Source of the DNA: Halobacteriales archaeon QS_6_64_34
GTDB taxonomy: Archaea; Halobacteriota; Halobacteria; Halobacteriales; Haloarculaceae
DNA: 64,000 bases
Direction of reading: 5' to 3'
Assembly: GCA_003020925.1 (NCBI GenBank)
Contig: PXRT01000013.1
Coordinates: 351,269 to 415,268 of the forward strand
Shown: in pieces, positions 21,097 to 30,874 of the stretch
Layout of the letters: every line of letters begins with the position of its first letter
Numbering within the stretch: the stretch's first letter is position 1
Position numbers and translations under genes: made by a program
The notes under the pieces: model-generated
What the model was told of the DNA's origin: nothing
Databases searched by the model: none
Seen by the model: the letters and a program-made list of their open reading frames with translations, nothing else

Positions 21097-21471
21097 ATGC
21101 AGGGTAATCTTCCGCCGGAAGCACAGGAGAAGCTCGAGGAGCTACAGGACCTTCAGGAGACCGCACAGCAGGTCGCGACACAGAAACAGCAGGCCGAGTC
21201 GACGCTGCAGGAATCCGAGACGGCGCTGGACGAACTCGACGACGTCGACGCTGACACCACGATGTATCGGGAGGTCGGCGAGCTGCTCGTCAAGACCGGA
21301 CTCGACGAGGCCCGCGAGGACCTCGAAGAGAAGGTCAGCAACCTCGAGGTCCGCGTCGAGACCCTCGAGAAGCAAGAAGAGCGCGTCCAAGAGCAGTTCG
21401 AGGAGCTCCAGAGCGAGCTACAGCAGATGCTCGGTGGCGGCCCGGCAGGCGGCCCCGGCGCCGGCGCGTAA
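21097..21471 (+). CDS. pfdB: prefoldin subunit beta
   Basis: [34 protein letters not shown]...[13 protein letters not shown]. Confidence 0.95.
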   Translation: MQGNLPPEAQEKLEELQDLQETAQQVATQKQQAESTLQESETALDELDDVDADTTMYREVGELLVKTGLDEAREDLEEKVSNLEVRVETLEKQEERVQEQFEELQSELQQMLGGGPAGGPGAGA

Positions 21472-21522
21472 TAGTGAACACTGTGGATTATCTCCGGATA
21501 GCGCCGACCCCGGGGTCGGCGT

Positions 21523-21550
21523 CCCGGTAAATCGCTACGAGAGTCAGTAT
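21523..21550. repeat. short relative of palindrome family P (decayed)
   Basis: CCGGTAAATCGCTACGAGAGTCAGTAT. Confidence 0.6.
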
Positions 21551-21556
21551 AAGCCG

Positions 21557-21793
21557 ATGCCGACGGACGACGAAGTCGTGGAGACGGCCGCCGACGCGGC
21601 CGAAGACGTCATTTTCGCGCGCTACAGCGTGAGCGAAGTCGCGGACTACGACGTGACGGTCACCTTCGAGGAGCAGGTACTCGACGTGGACGTCTACGTC
21701 GAGGCGCCCGACGCGAGCGCGGACGAAGAACGGGTCGCCGAGGACGCGGCGCTGGCGGCACGCGGTGCCGTCGACGGGCTGTTCGACAGCTAG
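21557..21793 (+). CDS. DUF3194 family protein
   Basis: MPTDDEVVETAADAAEDVIFARYSVSEVADYDVTVTFEEQVLDVDVYVEAP; typical position after pfdB. Confidence 0.8.
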   Translation: MPTDDEVVETAADAAEDVIFARYSVSEVADYDVTVTFEEQVLDVDVYVEAPDASADEERVAEDAALAARGAVDGLFDS

Positions 21794-21841
21794 GTGTGGC
21801 TGCGATGCCAAAGTGCGTGCGGGCAGCGCGTCTCCCGACCG

Positions 21842-22120
21842 TCAGGTCCGGTCGCTCGCGAAGCCGGTTCGAAAGGCAATCCAGCCCAGTACGCTGACGA
21901 ACAGAATCGGGGGCAGAATCATAAAGCCCCACAGCGGGTCCAGTCCCCACCCGAGCAGGAGAAAGAGGTCGAACAGGCCGATGGCGACGAAGGGAGCGAT
22001 GTACAGCGTGGCCTTCTTGCGGGTCATCCCCTCGACGAGGCCCTCCTCGTCGTCTTCCAGCAGGTCCGCCGTGGTCCGCTCCGTGGACTGGTCGAGGCCG
22101 GACTCAGCGGTGTCGTCCAT
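21842..22120 (-). CDS. small membrane protein
   Basis: MDDTAESGLDQ...two TM segments (YIAPFVAIGLFDLFLLLG, MILPPILFVSVLGWIAF). Confidence 0.65.
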   Translation of the reverse strand: MDDTAESGLDQSTERTTADLLEDDEEGLVEGMTRKKATLYIAPFVAIGLFDLFLLLGWGLDPLWGFMILPPILFVSVLGWIAFRTGFASDRT

Positions 22121-22245
22121 ACCGGAACTGAGAGTGCCACGGGCAAAAGCATCGCGTTCGCGTCGTCGGTCACAGCGCGACGAACGGGAGTCCGTCAAAA
22201 CGACAGCGGGCTAGTTTTTCATACCTACGCGCCGAACCGGTTTTC

Positions 22246-22686
22246 ATGGAACACGAGGCCACGGTCGAGGGGGTCGGTGTCGGTGTCAACGAAGAGGGGT
22301 CGGGAACGCCGGTGGTGCTCCTGCGTGCGCGCGAGGAAATCGTCCCGATATTCGTCAGCAGCGACCAGGCCCAGTCGATGCAACTGGCTATCGACGGCGA
22401 GCCCTTCGAGCGGCCGCTGACACACGACCTGCTGGTCGAGATGGTCGCGGAGTTCGGCGGGGCCATCGACCGTGTGCGCATCGACGACCTCACCGACGGC
22501 ACCTTCTACGCGAAGATAAACACGGAACAGTACCTCGAAGACCGGCGCAAGGAGATGGTGTTCGACGCCCGGCCCTCCGACGGCATCGCGGTCGCTCTCC
22601 GGGTGGACTGCCCGCTGGTCGTCTCCGACGAGGTGGTCGATGCGGCCGGCCGCTCACCCGAGGAGTTCGACACCGAGGAGCCCTGA
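22246..22686 (+). CDS. bifunctional nuclease family protein (DUF151/BFN)
   Basis: VPIFVSSDQAQSMQLAIDGEPFERPLTHDLLVEMVAEFGGAIDRVRIDDLTDGTFYAKI...DARPSDGIAVALRVDCPL. Confidence 0.9.
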   Translation: MEHEATVEGVGVGVNEEGSGTPVVLLRAREEIVPIFVSSDQAQSMQLAIDGEPFERPLTHDLLVEMVAEFGGAIDRVRIDDLTDGTFYAKINTEQYLEDRRKEMVFDARPSDGIAVALRVDCPLVVSDEVVDAAGRSPEEFDTEEP

Positions 22687-22828
22687 GATGGTCTGTTGGA
22701 AGCCACGCGAAAGCATCAGTCGCTACAACCGGCCGTAGAGCCGACTGGGACGTAACTAGGTCCCGCCTGTCGGTACGTGGTGAGTACGTCGAAAGCAGCC
22801 TTTCAAATCTCAACGACTAGACCGAAGT

Positions 22829-25189
22829 ATGGACCAATCCGTAGGTGGGCCCGGGGGGGACGACCACGACGGAACGGACGAGCAGCGCGAACCGCGGTCT
22901 TTCTTTAATGGACTCGTCGCCCGGCTCCCGGACCCGGCGGTCGTCACCGACGCCGACCTGACGGTGCTTGCCGCGAACGAATCGCTGTGTGACATCTTCG
23001 AGCACCCCCTGGAGGCGGTCGTCGGCGAGACCCTGACCGAGCTGTGTCCGGACCTCACACCCTCGGCTATCGCGGCTATCTCCGACTCGTCGAGCGCGCG
23101 GGTGAGTACGCAGACGGCCGGGGGCGACCGCGTACTCAAGTTCGCCTTTCAGCGACAGGACGCTGCGGGGGAGACGGTGTATCTGGGCACCGCACGGGAC
23201 ACGACGGCTCCACACCGGCGCAAGGAGCGCCTCGACCAGTACGACCGCATCTTCGAGACCATCGAGGACGGTATCTTCACCCTCGACGAGACGTTTACCA
23301 TCGGCTCTATCAACAGCGCAATCAAGTCACTGACCGGCTACACCGAGTCGGAGCTGGTCGGGTCGCCGGCGACGATGCTCACCGACGAATCCACAATCGA
23401 CGAGGCCGTCGAGCTGAGCAGACAGCTCCAGGAGGGCGACCGGGAGGTGGGGACGCTGACGACGAACCTGGAAACCGCCGACGGCGACAGTCTCCCCATC
23501 GAAACACGGTTCTCGCCGTACACACACGCCGACGGGACCACCGGGCAGGTTGGCGTAGTTCGGGACATCTCGGACCGGCGCCGGTTCGCCCGGATGCTCG
23601 CCGACCTGCATGATTCGACCCGGCGGCTACTCCGAGCCGGGACGCGTACGGAGGTCGCGGAAATAATCGACGAGACGGCCACCGACGTCCTCGAACTCCC
23701 CACAGCGTCCATCTACCTCTTCGACCGGTCGGCAAACGAACTCCGGCCGATGGGCAACTCGGGCGAGCCGGTCGGGCCCAACGACGGGCCGGTCTGGGAC
23801 GTGTTCGTCGGCACGGACGAGGTGGACTGCGAGGAGGGGGAACACTGGACGCTGTCGGACCACGGCGTCTTCTACGCCGAGTTCGACGAACACGACAAGC
23901 GGACCCACGAACTCATCGAGCTCCTGGTCAGCAGCGCGGAAGCCGCCCTCGAGCGGGTCGACCGCGAGAGCGCACTCAGAGAGCGCGAAGACGAGTACCG
24001 CCAGCAAAACAAGCAGCTCAGACGGCTGAAACAGGTCAACGAGATAATCAGGCGGGTCGACCGCGTGCTCGTCCAGGCCGACACGGCGGCGGAGATAGAA
24101 CAGACCGTCTGTGAGGAGCTGACCCGCTCCCGGTGGTTCTCCTTTGCGTGGCTGGGACGGCACAACGGGTCGGCACTGGAGGTGGGGCCGGGGGCCGGTC
24201 GCGGGTCGGGTTATCTCGACGCAATCGACATGTCGACGACCGGTGAGGGGGGCCACCCGGCCGTCCGGACGGCCCAATCCGGCGAGCCGACGGTCGTCGA
24301 CGCCATCAGCGAGGACCTCCTCGACGAGCGGTGGCGCACCGAGGCCGTCTCCAGGGAGTTCCAGTCGGTCATCAGCGTCCCATTGGCCCACGATGGGTTC
24401 CTCTATGGCGTCCTCACGGTGTACGCCGACGAGGTCGGTCGCTTCGACAAGACGCTGGAGTCCGTCTTCGTCGAACTCGGCGAGAGCATCGCGAACGCCA
24501 TCCAGGAAATACAGTCGCGCCACCGCCAGCCGACCGGGAGCGTCCTGGAGCTAAAGCTTTCGATTACCGCACCGGAGCTGCTGCTCTCGGAGCTTGCCAG
24601 GCGGCTCGACGTGACCGTCACCTGCATGGGCGGTGTGCCAAGCGAGGGCGGGACGACCCGGCTGTTCGTCCAGCTCCAGGACTGTGACCCCGAGGACGTC
24701 CACGCCAGAGTCGAGTCGATGAGCCGGGTGGCGTCGGTCGCGGCGGTGTCGGACGACGACCGATACGAAATCGTCGTCCACGGCCCCACGCTCGTCCGGA
24801 CGCTCATCGACCAGGGCGCGCGCCTGCAGGAAGTCGTCTCGACTGCGACCGGTGCAGAGGCGACCGTCCAGGTGGCCACGGCGACGGACGTTCGGGTGTT
24901 TGTAAACCAGCTGTCGAGTCACCACGAGGGCGTCTCGCTGCAGGCCAAACGGGAGACGGAGACACACTCCCAGTACGGCGACAGCATGCGGTCGGCTCTC
25001 GAGGAGAGTCTGACTGACAGACAAGTGGAGGTGCTACAGACGGCGTATCTCAGCGGATTCTTCGAGTGGCCCCGGGAGACGACCGGCGAGGAGGTCGCGG
25101 AGACGCTCGATATCACCCAGCCGACCGTCAACCGTCATCTGCGGGTGAGCGAGCGAAAGCTGCTCGAACTTCTCTTCGAGAACGGGTGA
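22829..25189 (+). CDS. Bat-like PAS/GAF/HTH_10 regulator
   Basis: PAS domains, GAF, C-terminal LTDRQVEVLQTAYLSGFFEWPRETTGEEVAETLDITQPTVNRHLRVSERKL. Confidence 0.88.
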   Translation: MDQSVGGPGGDDHDGTDEQREPRSFFNGLVARLPDPAVVTDADLTVLAANESLCDIFEHPLEAVVGETLTELCPDLTPSAIAAISDSSSARVSTQTAGGDRVLKFAFQRQDAAGETVYLGTARDTTAPHRRKERLDQYDRIFETIEDGIFTLDETFTIGSINSAIKSLTGYTESELVGSPATMLTDESTIDEAVELSRQLQEGDREVGTLTTNLETADGDSLPIETRFSPYTHADGTTGQVGVVRDISDRRRFARMLADLHDSTRRLLRAGTRTEVAEIIDETATDVLELPTASIYLFDRSANELRPMGNSGEPVGPNDGPVWDVFVGTDEVDCEEGEHWTLSDHGVFYAEFDEHDKRTHELIELLVSSAEAALERVDRESALREREDEYRQQNKQLRRLKQVNEIIRRVDRVLVQADTAAEIEQTVCEELTRSRWFSFAWLGRHNGSALEVGPGAGRGSGYLDAIDMSTTGEGGHPAVRTAQSGEPTVVDAISEDLLDERWRTEAVSREFQSVISVPLAHDGFLYGVLTVYADEVGRFDKTLESVFVELGESIANAIQEIQSRHRQPTGSVLELKLSITAPELLLSELARRLDVTVTCMGGVPSEGGTTRLFVQLQDCDPEDVHARVESMSRVASVAAVSDDDRYEIVVHGPTLVRTLIDQGARLQEVVSTATGAEATVQVATATDVRVFVNQLSSHHEGVSLQAKRETETHSQYGDSMRSALEESLTDRQVEVLQTAYLSGFFEWPRETTGEEVAETLDITQPTVNRHLRVSERKLLELLFENG

Positions 25190-25285
25190 CACTACACACG
25201 TAGTACCCCTCGCCGAGCGGTGCAACAGACGTAGCCAGAAGCCGCTTTGTACAACAGCCGGTATCGATAGACAGCGGACCAAGAT

Positions 25286-25567
25286 ATGACACGAGAACAC
25301 ATTTACACACCGTCGGCCGCCGAACAGTTGAGCGAAACAATCGTCTTCGCCGTCGCGGAGACGAAAGGCGTCGACCCGCTGGAACTCAACGAGCGGCTGT
25401 ACGACTGCATCAACCCGGACGCGCTCGACAGACTGTTCGCACCCGTGAAAGGCGATTCGGCCGGGTCGGTCGTGTTCAGGATGGCCGGCTGCCGCGTGAC
25501 CGTCGAGAGCGGCCGGACGGTCGTCGTCAGAGACGAAGAGTCAAGCCAGGTCGAAGCGTTCACGTAG
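25286..25567 (+). CDS. HalOD1 output domain protein
   Basis: 93 aa; SETIVFAVAETKGVDPLELNERLYDCINPDALDRLF...VVFRMAGCRVTVESGRTVVV. Confidence 0.85.
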   Translation: MTREHIYTPSAAEQLSETIVFAVAETKGVDPLELNERLYDCINPDALDRLFAPVKGDSAGSVVFRMAGCRVTVESGRTVVVRDEESSQVEAFT

Positions 25568-25908
25568 TTCTTTTCGGACGACAAGTCCACCGCAGGTAGC
25601 TTTCGCTCCGAGTAACGCCCGTTAGGAAGAACATACTCCACAGCCGCGAATATCCCGGCTGGAATAACGCCCTTAATGATAATCGAATTACATAATTTCA
25701 CGTCATGTAGAGTGGTAAGTACCTGATACAGAGCCTGTCCCCGGCTGATGACTGTCCACTGGCAATCTGTCACAATCGTTTTACAAGTAAGTCAATCATT
25801 CTATGGTATGGCAGATATAAGGACTCACCTAACAGCCGACGACACGGTTCGACCTGCAAGTGCCTCGGGTTACAGTATTCTAGCCGATATTTTCGGCGGA
25901 GGGAAACG

Positions 25909-26880
25909 ATGAGCACCGGCACGGAATCGACGAGCAACGAGCAGTTCCTCAAGCGAATCAACCGTATCGAACTCCCCGAGCGGATTGTCGAACTCGTCAA
26001 CGAGTACGAGAGCCTCTGTGGGGAACGTGACCGGTTCCTCTGGCAATGGATATACTCGCTGTTCCCGGCCTTTACCCTCTCGTCGGTCGACAGCGAGCAC
26101 CGCGAGCACGTCCGGACACAGAAGATGGTCCTGACGATGTTCGTCACGGTGCTCGATGACCTCGTGGAGAATCACAACGACCGTGAGACGTTCGAACAGG
26201 CACGGCGGCTCGTCCAGGACCCCGACTCCGTGGACCGGAGCCGTGTGGCGGTAAGTGACGAATACTTCGACTTCATCGAGCGGTTATGGTACTCTTTCGA
26301 GGACGGTCTGGAGGACGCCCCGCGCCGCGAGGAGTTCGTCGACGTCTTCGATTACGACTGCCGGCAGACGCTCAACGCGATGGACTACAGCGCCGTGGTC
26401 AACGACAACCCGGACATCGCTAACCTCGGCGGGGCCAAACACTACGACGCCCACAACATGGTGATGTTCCCCTACGCCGACGTGGACCTGATGTACTCCT
26501 CCGAGTTCGAGATAGCCGACTTCGGAACGGTCCGTGACCTCCTCTGGGACCTCCAGGAGATGGCCCGCATCGGCAACTGGCTCACCACCTGGGAACGGGA
26601 GATAGCCGAGGGCGACTACTCGGCCGGCATCGTCGTCCTCGCCCTACAGGAGGGTATCGTCACGCCGGCGGAACTCACGGCCGCCGAGTCCGAGGACGCG
26701 GCGGTCATCCAGCGAATCAGGGACGCCGACATCGAACGGCTGTTCCGTGACCGGTGGACCGAGCGCTACCGCGCCGTCAGGGAGCGGGAGTTCGACACCG
26801 AGAGCGTGGACCTCGACGAACTCGTCGACGGGATGGAGACTGTCTTCCAGTACCACGAAGCCAGTCGCGGCCACAAGTAA
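25909..26880 (+). CDS. putative class I terpene synthase-like protein
   Basis: 323 aa; D83DLVE87, N223WLTTWERE231 (NSE-like), R286Y287; SD-like GGAGG upstream. Confidence 0.65.
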   Translation: MSTGTESTSNEQFLKRINRIELPERIVELVNEYESLCGERDRFLWQWIYSLFPAFTLSSVDSEHREHVRTQKMVLTMFVTVLDDLVENHNDRETFEQARRLVQDPDSVDRSRVAVSDEYFDFIERLWYSFEDGLEDAPRREEFVDVFDYDCRQTLNAMDYSAVVNDNPDIANLGGAKHYDAHNMVMFPYADVDLMYSSEFEIADFGTVRDLLWDLQEMARIGNWLTTWEREIAEGDYSAGIVVLALQEGIVTPAELTAAESEDAAVIQRIRDADIERLFRDRWTERYRAVREREFDTESVDLDELVDGMETVFQYHEASRGHK

Positions 26881-26910
26881 CCGTTCGTAAATCGCTACAC
26901 GAATCACTAT
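26881..26910. repeat. short relative of palindrome family P (decayed left end)
   Basis: CGTAAATCGCTACACGAATCACTAT, one mismatch over 24 bp to the 10773 copy; fills the whole gap between two convergent genes. Confidence 0.7.
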
Positions 26911-28490
26911 CAGTCGTCGGCGACGAGGCGCTCGTCGTCGTCGGCGATGAGGCGGTCCATCGCGTCGACCATCGCCCGCACCGAGGCACGGGTGATGTCC
27001 GAGTCGCTGGCCGAGACGGCGACGCTGTCGTCGCCACGGGACATCTCTATCTCGACGGTGACGATGGCGTCGGTGCCGCCGGTGATGGCGTCGACGTGAT
27101 AATCCTCGAGCGTGGCGTTGGCGGTGTGAGAGAGCGCGTCCTCGGTGGCGTTCATCGCGGCGTCGACCGGCCCCGAGCCCACCGCCGCTTCTTTGCGCTC
27201 CTCGCCGTCGACCGAGAGACGCACACTCGCCGTCGGGGTATCGGAGCCGGAGACAGCGGTCAGTCCCAGCAACTCGACCCGGCGGTCCCCCGCCTGGCCC
27301 GTGACCTCGTCGGCGATAGCCAGCAGGTCGGCGTCGGTGACCCGTTTCCCACGGTCGCCAAGCTCCTTGACGCGGCCGACAATCTCGTCGAGTTGCTCGT
27401 CGGTCGCCTCGACGTCGTGCTCGTCGAGGGCGGCCTCGACGCCGGCCCGACCGGCGTGTTTGCCCAGCGCGAGACGCCGTTCCCGACCGACCTTCTCGGG
27501 CGGGTAGGGCTCGTACATCGCGTCGTCCTTGAGAGTGCCGTCCGTGTGGATGCCCGACTCGTGGGTAAAGGCGTTCTGGCCCACCACTGACTTGTTCGGG
27601 GCCAGCTGGATGCCGGTGCGGTTGGCGATGAGCTTCGCGAGGTCATACACCTGGGTCAGGTCAATCGATTCGACGCCGTAGCCGTGGTCTAAGGCGATGG
27701 CGACCTCTTCGAGGGCGACGTTGCCGGCCCGCTCGCCGATGCCGTTAATGGTGCCATGCACCAGGTCCGCGCCCGCAGCCACGGAGACGAGGGCGTTCAT
27801 CACGGCCAGCCCCAGGTCGTCGTGGGTGTGGGTACTAACCGAGCCCAGGTCCGAGAGCCGGGAGACACACTCCAGGGCGCGGTCCGGCGTCGCGTGGCCG
27901 ACGGTGTCGGCCCAGCAGATGCGGTCCGCGCCGGCCTCGAGCGACGCCGCGAGCAGCTCCTCGAGGTAGTCGAGGTCCGCACGGGAGCCGTCCTCGCCGA
28001 TTACCTCGACCCACAGCCCGTGGTCTTTGGCGTACTCGACGAGTTCGACCGTCGAGGCGACGTTGCCCTCGCGGGAGGTCCCGACCTTGTCCTCGACGTG
28101 GCGGTCACTGGCCGGGACGACGAGGTCGATGCCGTCGACGCCACACTCCAGTGCGAGGTCGATATCGTGCTGAATCCCACGACAGAAGCTCGTCACCGTC
28201 GCATCGAGGTCCAGTTCGGCGACCCGCGAGATCGTCTCGCGCTCGCCGGGCCCGGTACAGGCGCTGCCGGCCTCGATGACGGCGATGTCGGCCGTATCGA
28301 GCTTGCGGGCGATGGCGGCCTTGTCGTCGGGCGTCAGCGAGACGCCGGGGGCCTGCTCGCCGTCGCGCAGCGTCGTATCGAGGAACTGTACGCCGTCTAC
28401 CTCGTCGAGGGGACGCGTCGCTGGGTGGTCCCCGAACAGTGTGTGGTGGCTCACAGAAGATTCACTTCCATCACTCGGGGCGAATTTCAC
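26910..28490 (-). CDS. LeuA-family synthase, (R)-citramalate or 2-isopropylmalate synthase
   Basis: FLDTTLRDGEQAPGVSLTPDDKAAIARKLD...HTHDDLGLAVMNALVSVAAGADLVHGTINGIGERAGN; C-terminal regulatory domain. Confidence 0.88.
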   Translation of the reverse strand: MKFAPSDGSESSVSHHTLFGDHPATRPLDEVDGVQFLDTTLRDGEQAPGVSLTPDDKAAIARKLDTADIAVIEAGSACTGPGERETISRVAELDLDATVTSFCRGIQHDIDLALECGVDGIDLVVPASDRHVEDKVGTSREGNVASTVELVEYAKDHGLWVEVIGEDGSRADLDYLEELLAASLEAGADRICWADTVGHATPDRALECVSRLSDLGSVSTHTHDDLGLAVMNALVSVAAGADLVHGTINGIGERAGNVALEEVAIALDHGYGVESIDLTQVYDLAKLIANRTGIQLAPNKSVVGQNAFTHESGIHTDGTLKDDAMYEPYPPEKVGRERRLALGKHAGRAGVEAALDEHDVEATDEQLDEIVGRVKELGDRGKRVTDADLLAIADEVTGQAGDRRVELLGLTAVSGSDTPTASVRLSVDGEERKEAAVGSGPVDAAMNATEDALSHTANATLEDYHVDAITGGTDAIVTVEIEMSRGDDSVAVSASDSDITRASVRAMVDAMDRLIADDDERLVADD

Positions 28491-28625
28491 ACCCAGCCGC
28501 CTCGCGGCGACTTCCTCTATCCTCCGTCGGGTGTTCCGACATAGTACCGGGTACTGGGACGTTCATGGTCTTTAGTCTGTTGGATGCGCGCCGGCAGTGA
28601 CTCTCCGAGGGCGACGAGAGCGCTA

Positions 28626-28991
28626 TCAGGACTCCACGACCACGGTATCGCCCACTTCGACGTCGTCGGCTGTCCCGGCCGGGAACTCGATGACGGTGTC
28701 GGCTTTCGCGGAGCCTATCGAGCGCCACGGCTGCATCGTTTTGACCTTTCGGACCTCGCTCTCCGCCAGCCAGACCACGTCGGTGGGGAACTTGACGAAC
28801 AGCATGTGGATGACCCGGCGCCGTACCGAACCGAAGGGCCAGGACGGCTCGAACCGGAAGACGAGCGCGTAGTCGTCGGGAATCGTCCGACAGAACATCA
28901 GCCCCTTGGACTTTTCCAGCATCGAGTCAGCCGTGTGGACGTTGGTGGCGAGGACGCGGCTTGCCCCGTCAGGGTCGTGGACGACGCGCAT
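28626..28991 (-). CDS. DUF192 family protein
   Basis: MRVVHDPDGASRVLATNVHTADSMLEKSKGLMFCRTIPDDYALVFRF...IHMLFVKFPTDVVWL. Confidence 0.88.
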   Translation of the reverse strand: MRVVHDPDGASRVLATNVHTADSMLEKSKGLMFCRTIPDDYALVFRFEPSWPFGSVRRRVIHMLFVKFPTDVVWLAESEVRKVKTMQPWRSIGSAKADTVIEFPAGTADDVEVGDTVVVES

Positions 28992-29071
28992 ACGTGGGCC
29001 ACCGGGTGTGTCGGCAAAAACGTTCCGTCGAGCGGGTCGGCAGTGTTTAGTTAGGCGATTCAGACTGTCAC

Positions 29072-29198
29072 CAGCCAGAAAGCCCCCGACCGCTCGACTA
29101 CTGCGACTCGCTGCGCGCTCCACTCACTCCGTTCGTTGCAGTGCTTGCTTCGCCTCGTACGTCGAGCGGTCGGCCCCTTTCAGTCCCGCCCATGCCGG
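29072..29198 (-). repeat. structured dispersed element, family S copy B
   Basis: Minus strand CCGGCATGGGCGGGACTGAAAGGGGCCGACCGCTCGAC...GTCGAGCGGTCGGGGGCTTTCTGGCTG. Confidence 0.88.
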
Positions 29199-29377
29199 TT
29201 GGGTGACGTCCCGATACGCGTCCAGCACAGCTCGGATTTGCTCGGGTAACTCCGACCGGGTCAGATACTCTTGACCGCTGCCATCACGCTGCTGGATTTC
29301 GAGGTCTTCGGTGGTCGGATAGCTTTCCTGTTCCCGTTTATCTATCGCCCGTATCTTCGAGATTGCTTTGGTAAGGG

Positions 29378-29971
29378 ATGGACAGCTTCAGGTGCCCGCC
29401 GGACGTACCTGACGCCATGGAGAAGGCCCCGGGCGGGACGAGTGTCGGCGTCTCCGACCCCTACGACCACGTCGACCGGTGTGACTTCGTGACCGACGAG
29501 GGGAAGTGCCGGTGGGCGCGCGAACACGGCCACCACGACCCGGAGTTTGCGGACGCCCGCAGCGCCGAGGACTTTCGCTGTCCGGCGGCGGTCGGGACCG
29601 ATGGGACGCCCGAAGACGCGGAGTGGGCGTGGGCTGACTGTCCGCATTTCCGCTGTCGGAACCGCGACCGCGAGTGCCGCCGGTGTGGGCTCGAAGAGCG
29701 CCACAACGCCCACGACGACTCGCGGCCGCTGCTGGAGGAACACCACCTCGCCTACAGCGACGCGGCAAGCGGTGACGAGCTGGGCCACGAGATTACCGTC
29801 TTCCTCTGTCGGTGGTGTCACGCGAAGGTCCACAACGCCTGGGCGCACGTCGACGACGACGTCGGCCCGGACCCGGAGGCCATCGCCGAACAGGAGGGAC
29901 GAAAGAGCCAGGAGCGGTCGGAACTCGGGTTCGAATCCGCCGCCGACCGGTACGACACTGACGGCGGGTAG
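29378..29971 (+). CDS. conserved haloarchaeal Cys/His-rich (HNH-like) protein
   Basis: CRRCGLEERHNAHDDSRPLLEEHHLAYSD...FLCRWCHAKVHNAW; CxxC pairs plus HH resembling an HNH/zinc-binding fold. Confidence 0.65.
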   Translation: MDSFRCPPDVPDAMEKAPGGTSVGVSDPYDHVDRCDFVTDEGKCRWAREHGHHDPEFADARSAEDFRCPAAVGTDGTPEDAEWAWADCPHFRCRNRDRECRRCGLEERHNAHDDSRPLLEEHHLAYSDAASGDELGHEITVFLCRWCHAKVHNAWAHVDDDVGPDPEAIAEQEGRKSQERSELGFESAADRYDTDGG

Positions 29972-30231
29972 CCTCGCTGTCTCCGGGCGTCACCCGATCG
30001 GTCGCACACGTCCTTACCGTCCCGCCGGATTCGGTCGAGGAACTGGGATTTCGCCGGACGGCACGGCTCGCCGGACTGGAGGGACTCGGCGACATCGCCG
30101 TCGACGACTACGCGCGACACCCGCTCATCGAGAAGACCCAGCCCACGCACTGAGGCTGCCGGCCCCAACAGTACGAAGAGTCCGAGGAGCTATCAGGAGA
30201 TATATACGCCCAGCTAGCCTTCCGGCTACCA

Positions 30232-30801
30232 ATGACCCACATCGTCGTCATCGACAATCACGGCCAGTTCACCCACCTGGAACAGCGGACGCTCCGGGAC
30301 ATGGGCGTCAACGTGGAACTGCTCGACAACGACACACCGCCCGAAGACATCGACGCCGACGGCGTCGTCCTCTCGGGTGGCCCCGACATGGCCGACATCG
30401 GCAACTGCCCGGCGTACCTCGACCTCGATGTCCCGGTGCTTGGCATCTGTCTGGGGATGCAACTCATCGCCGACCAACTGGGCGGCACGGTCGGCGGCGG
30501 CGAGTACGGCGGCTACGCCGACGTGACCGTCGAGATTCTGGACGAGGACGACCCCCTCATCGGCTCGCTCGCGCCCGAGACCCGCGTCTGGGCGAGCCAC
30601 GCCGACGAGGTCAAGGAAGTCCCCGACGGCTTTGCCCGCACTGCGACCTCCGACATCTGTGGCGTCGAGGCGATGAGCGACACCGACCGAAATCTCTACG
30701 GTGTCCAGTGGCACCCGGAGGTCGCCCACACCGAGGAGGGCGAGGCCGTCTTCGAGAACTTCCTCGCGGTCTGTGACCAGCAATCCGCGCCCCGACAGTA
30801 G
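30232..30801 (+). CDS. guaAA: GMP synthase subunit A (glutamine amidotransferase)
   Basis: VLSGGPDMADIG...VLGICLGMQLIADQLGGTVGGGEYGGYADV...GVQWHPEVAHTEEGEAVFENF. Confidence 0.95.
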   Translation: MTHIVVIDNHGQFTHLEQRTLRDMGVNVELLDNDTPPEDIDADGVVLSGGPDMADIGNCPAYLDLDVPVLGICLGMQLIADQLGGTVGGGEYGGYADVTVEILDEDDPLIGSLAPETRVWASHADEVKEVPDGFARTATSDICGVEAMSDTDRNLYGVQWHPEVAHTEEGEAVFENFLAVCDQQSAPRQ

Positions 30802-30874
30802 GCGCGGAGTGTCGTCCGGATACCGGCGTCGCGAGCGGCTGGATTTATATACTATGGCGAGATGTGATGAATAA

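Noticed and set aside
29972-30153. Open frame LSPGVTRSVAHVLTVPPDSVEELGFRRTARLAGLEGLGDIAVDDYARHPLIEKTQPTH before guaA
   Set aside because: No acceptable start codon after the in-frame TGA; could be a gene remnant but unsupported.
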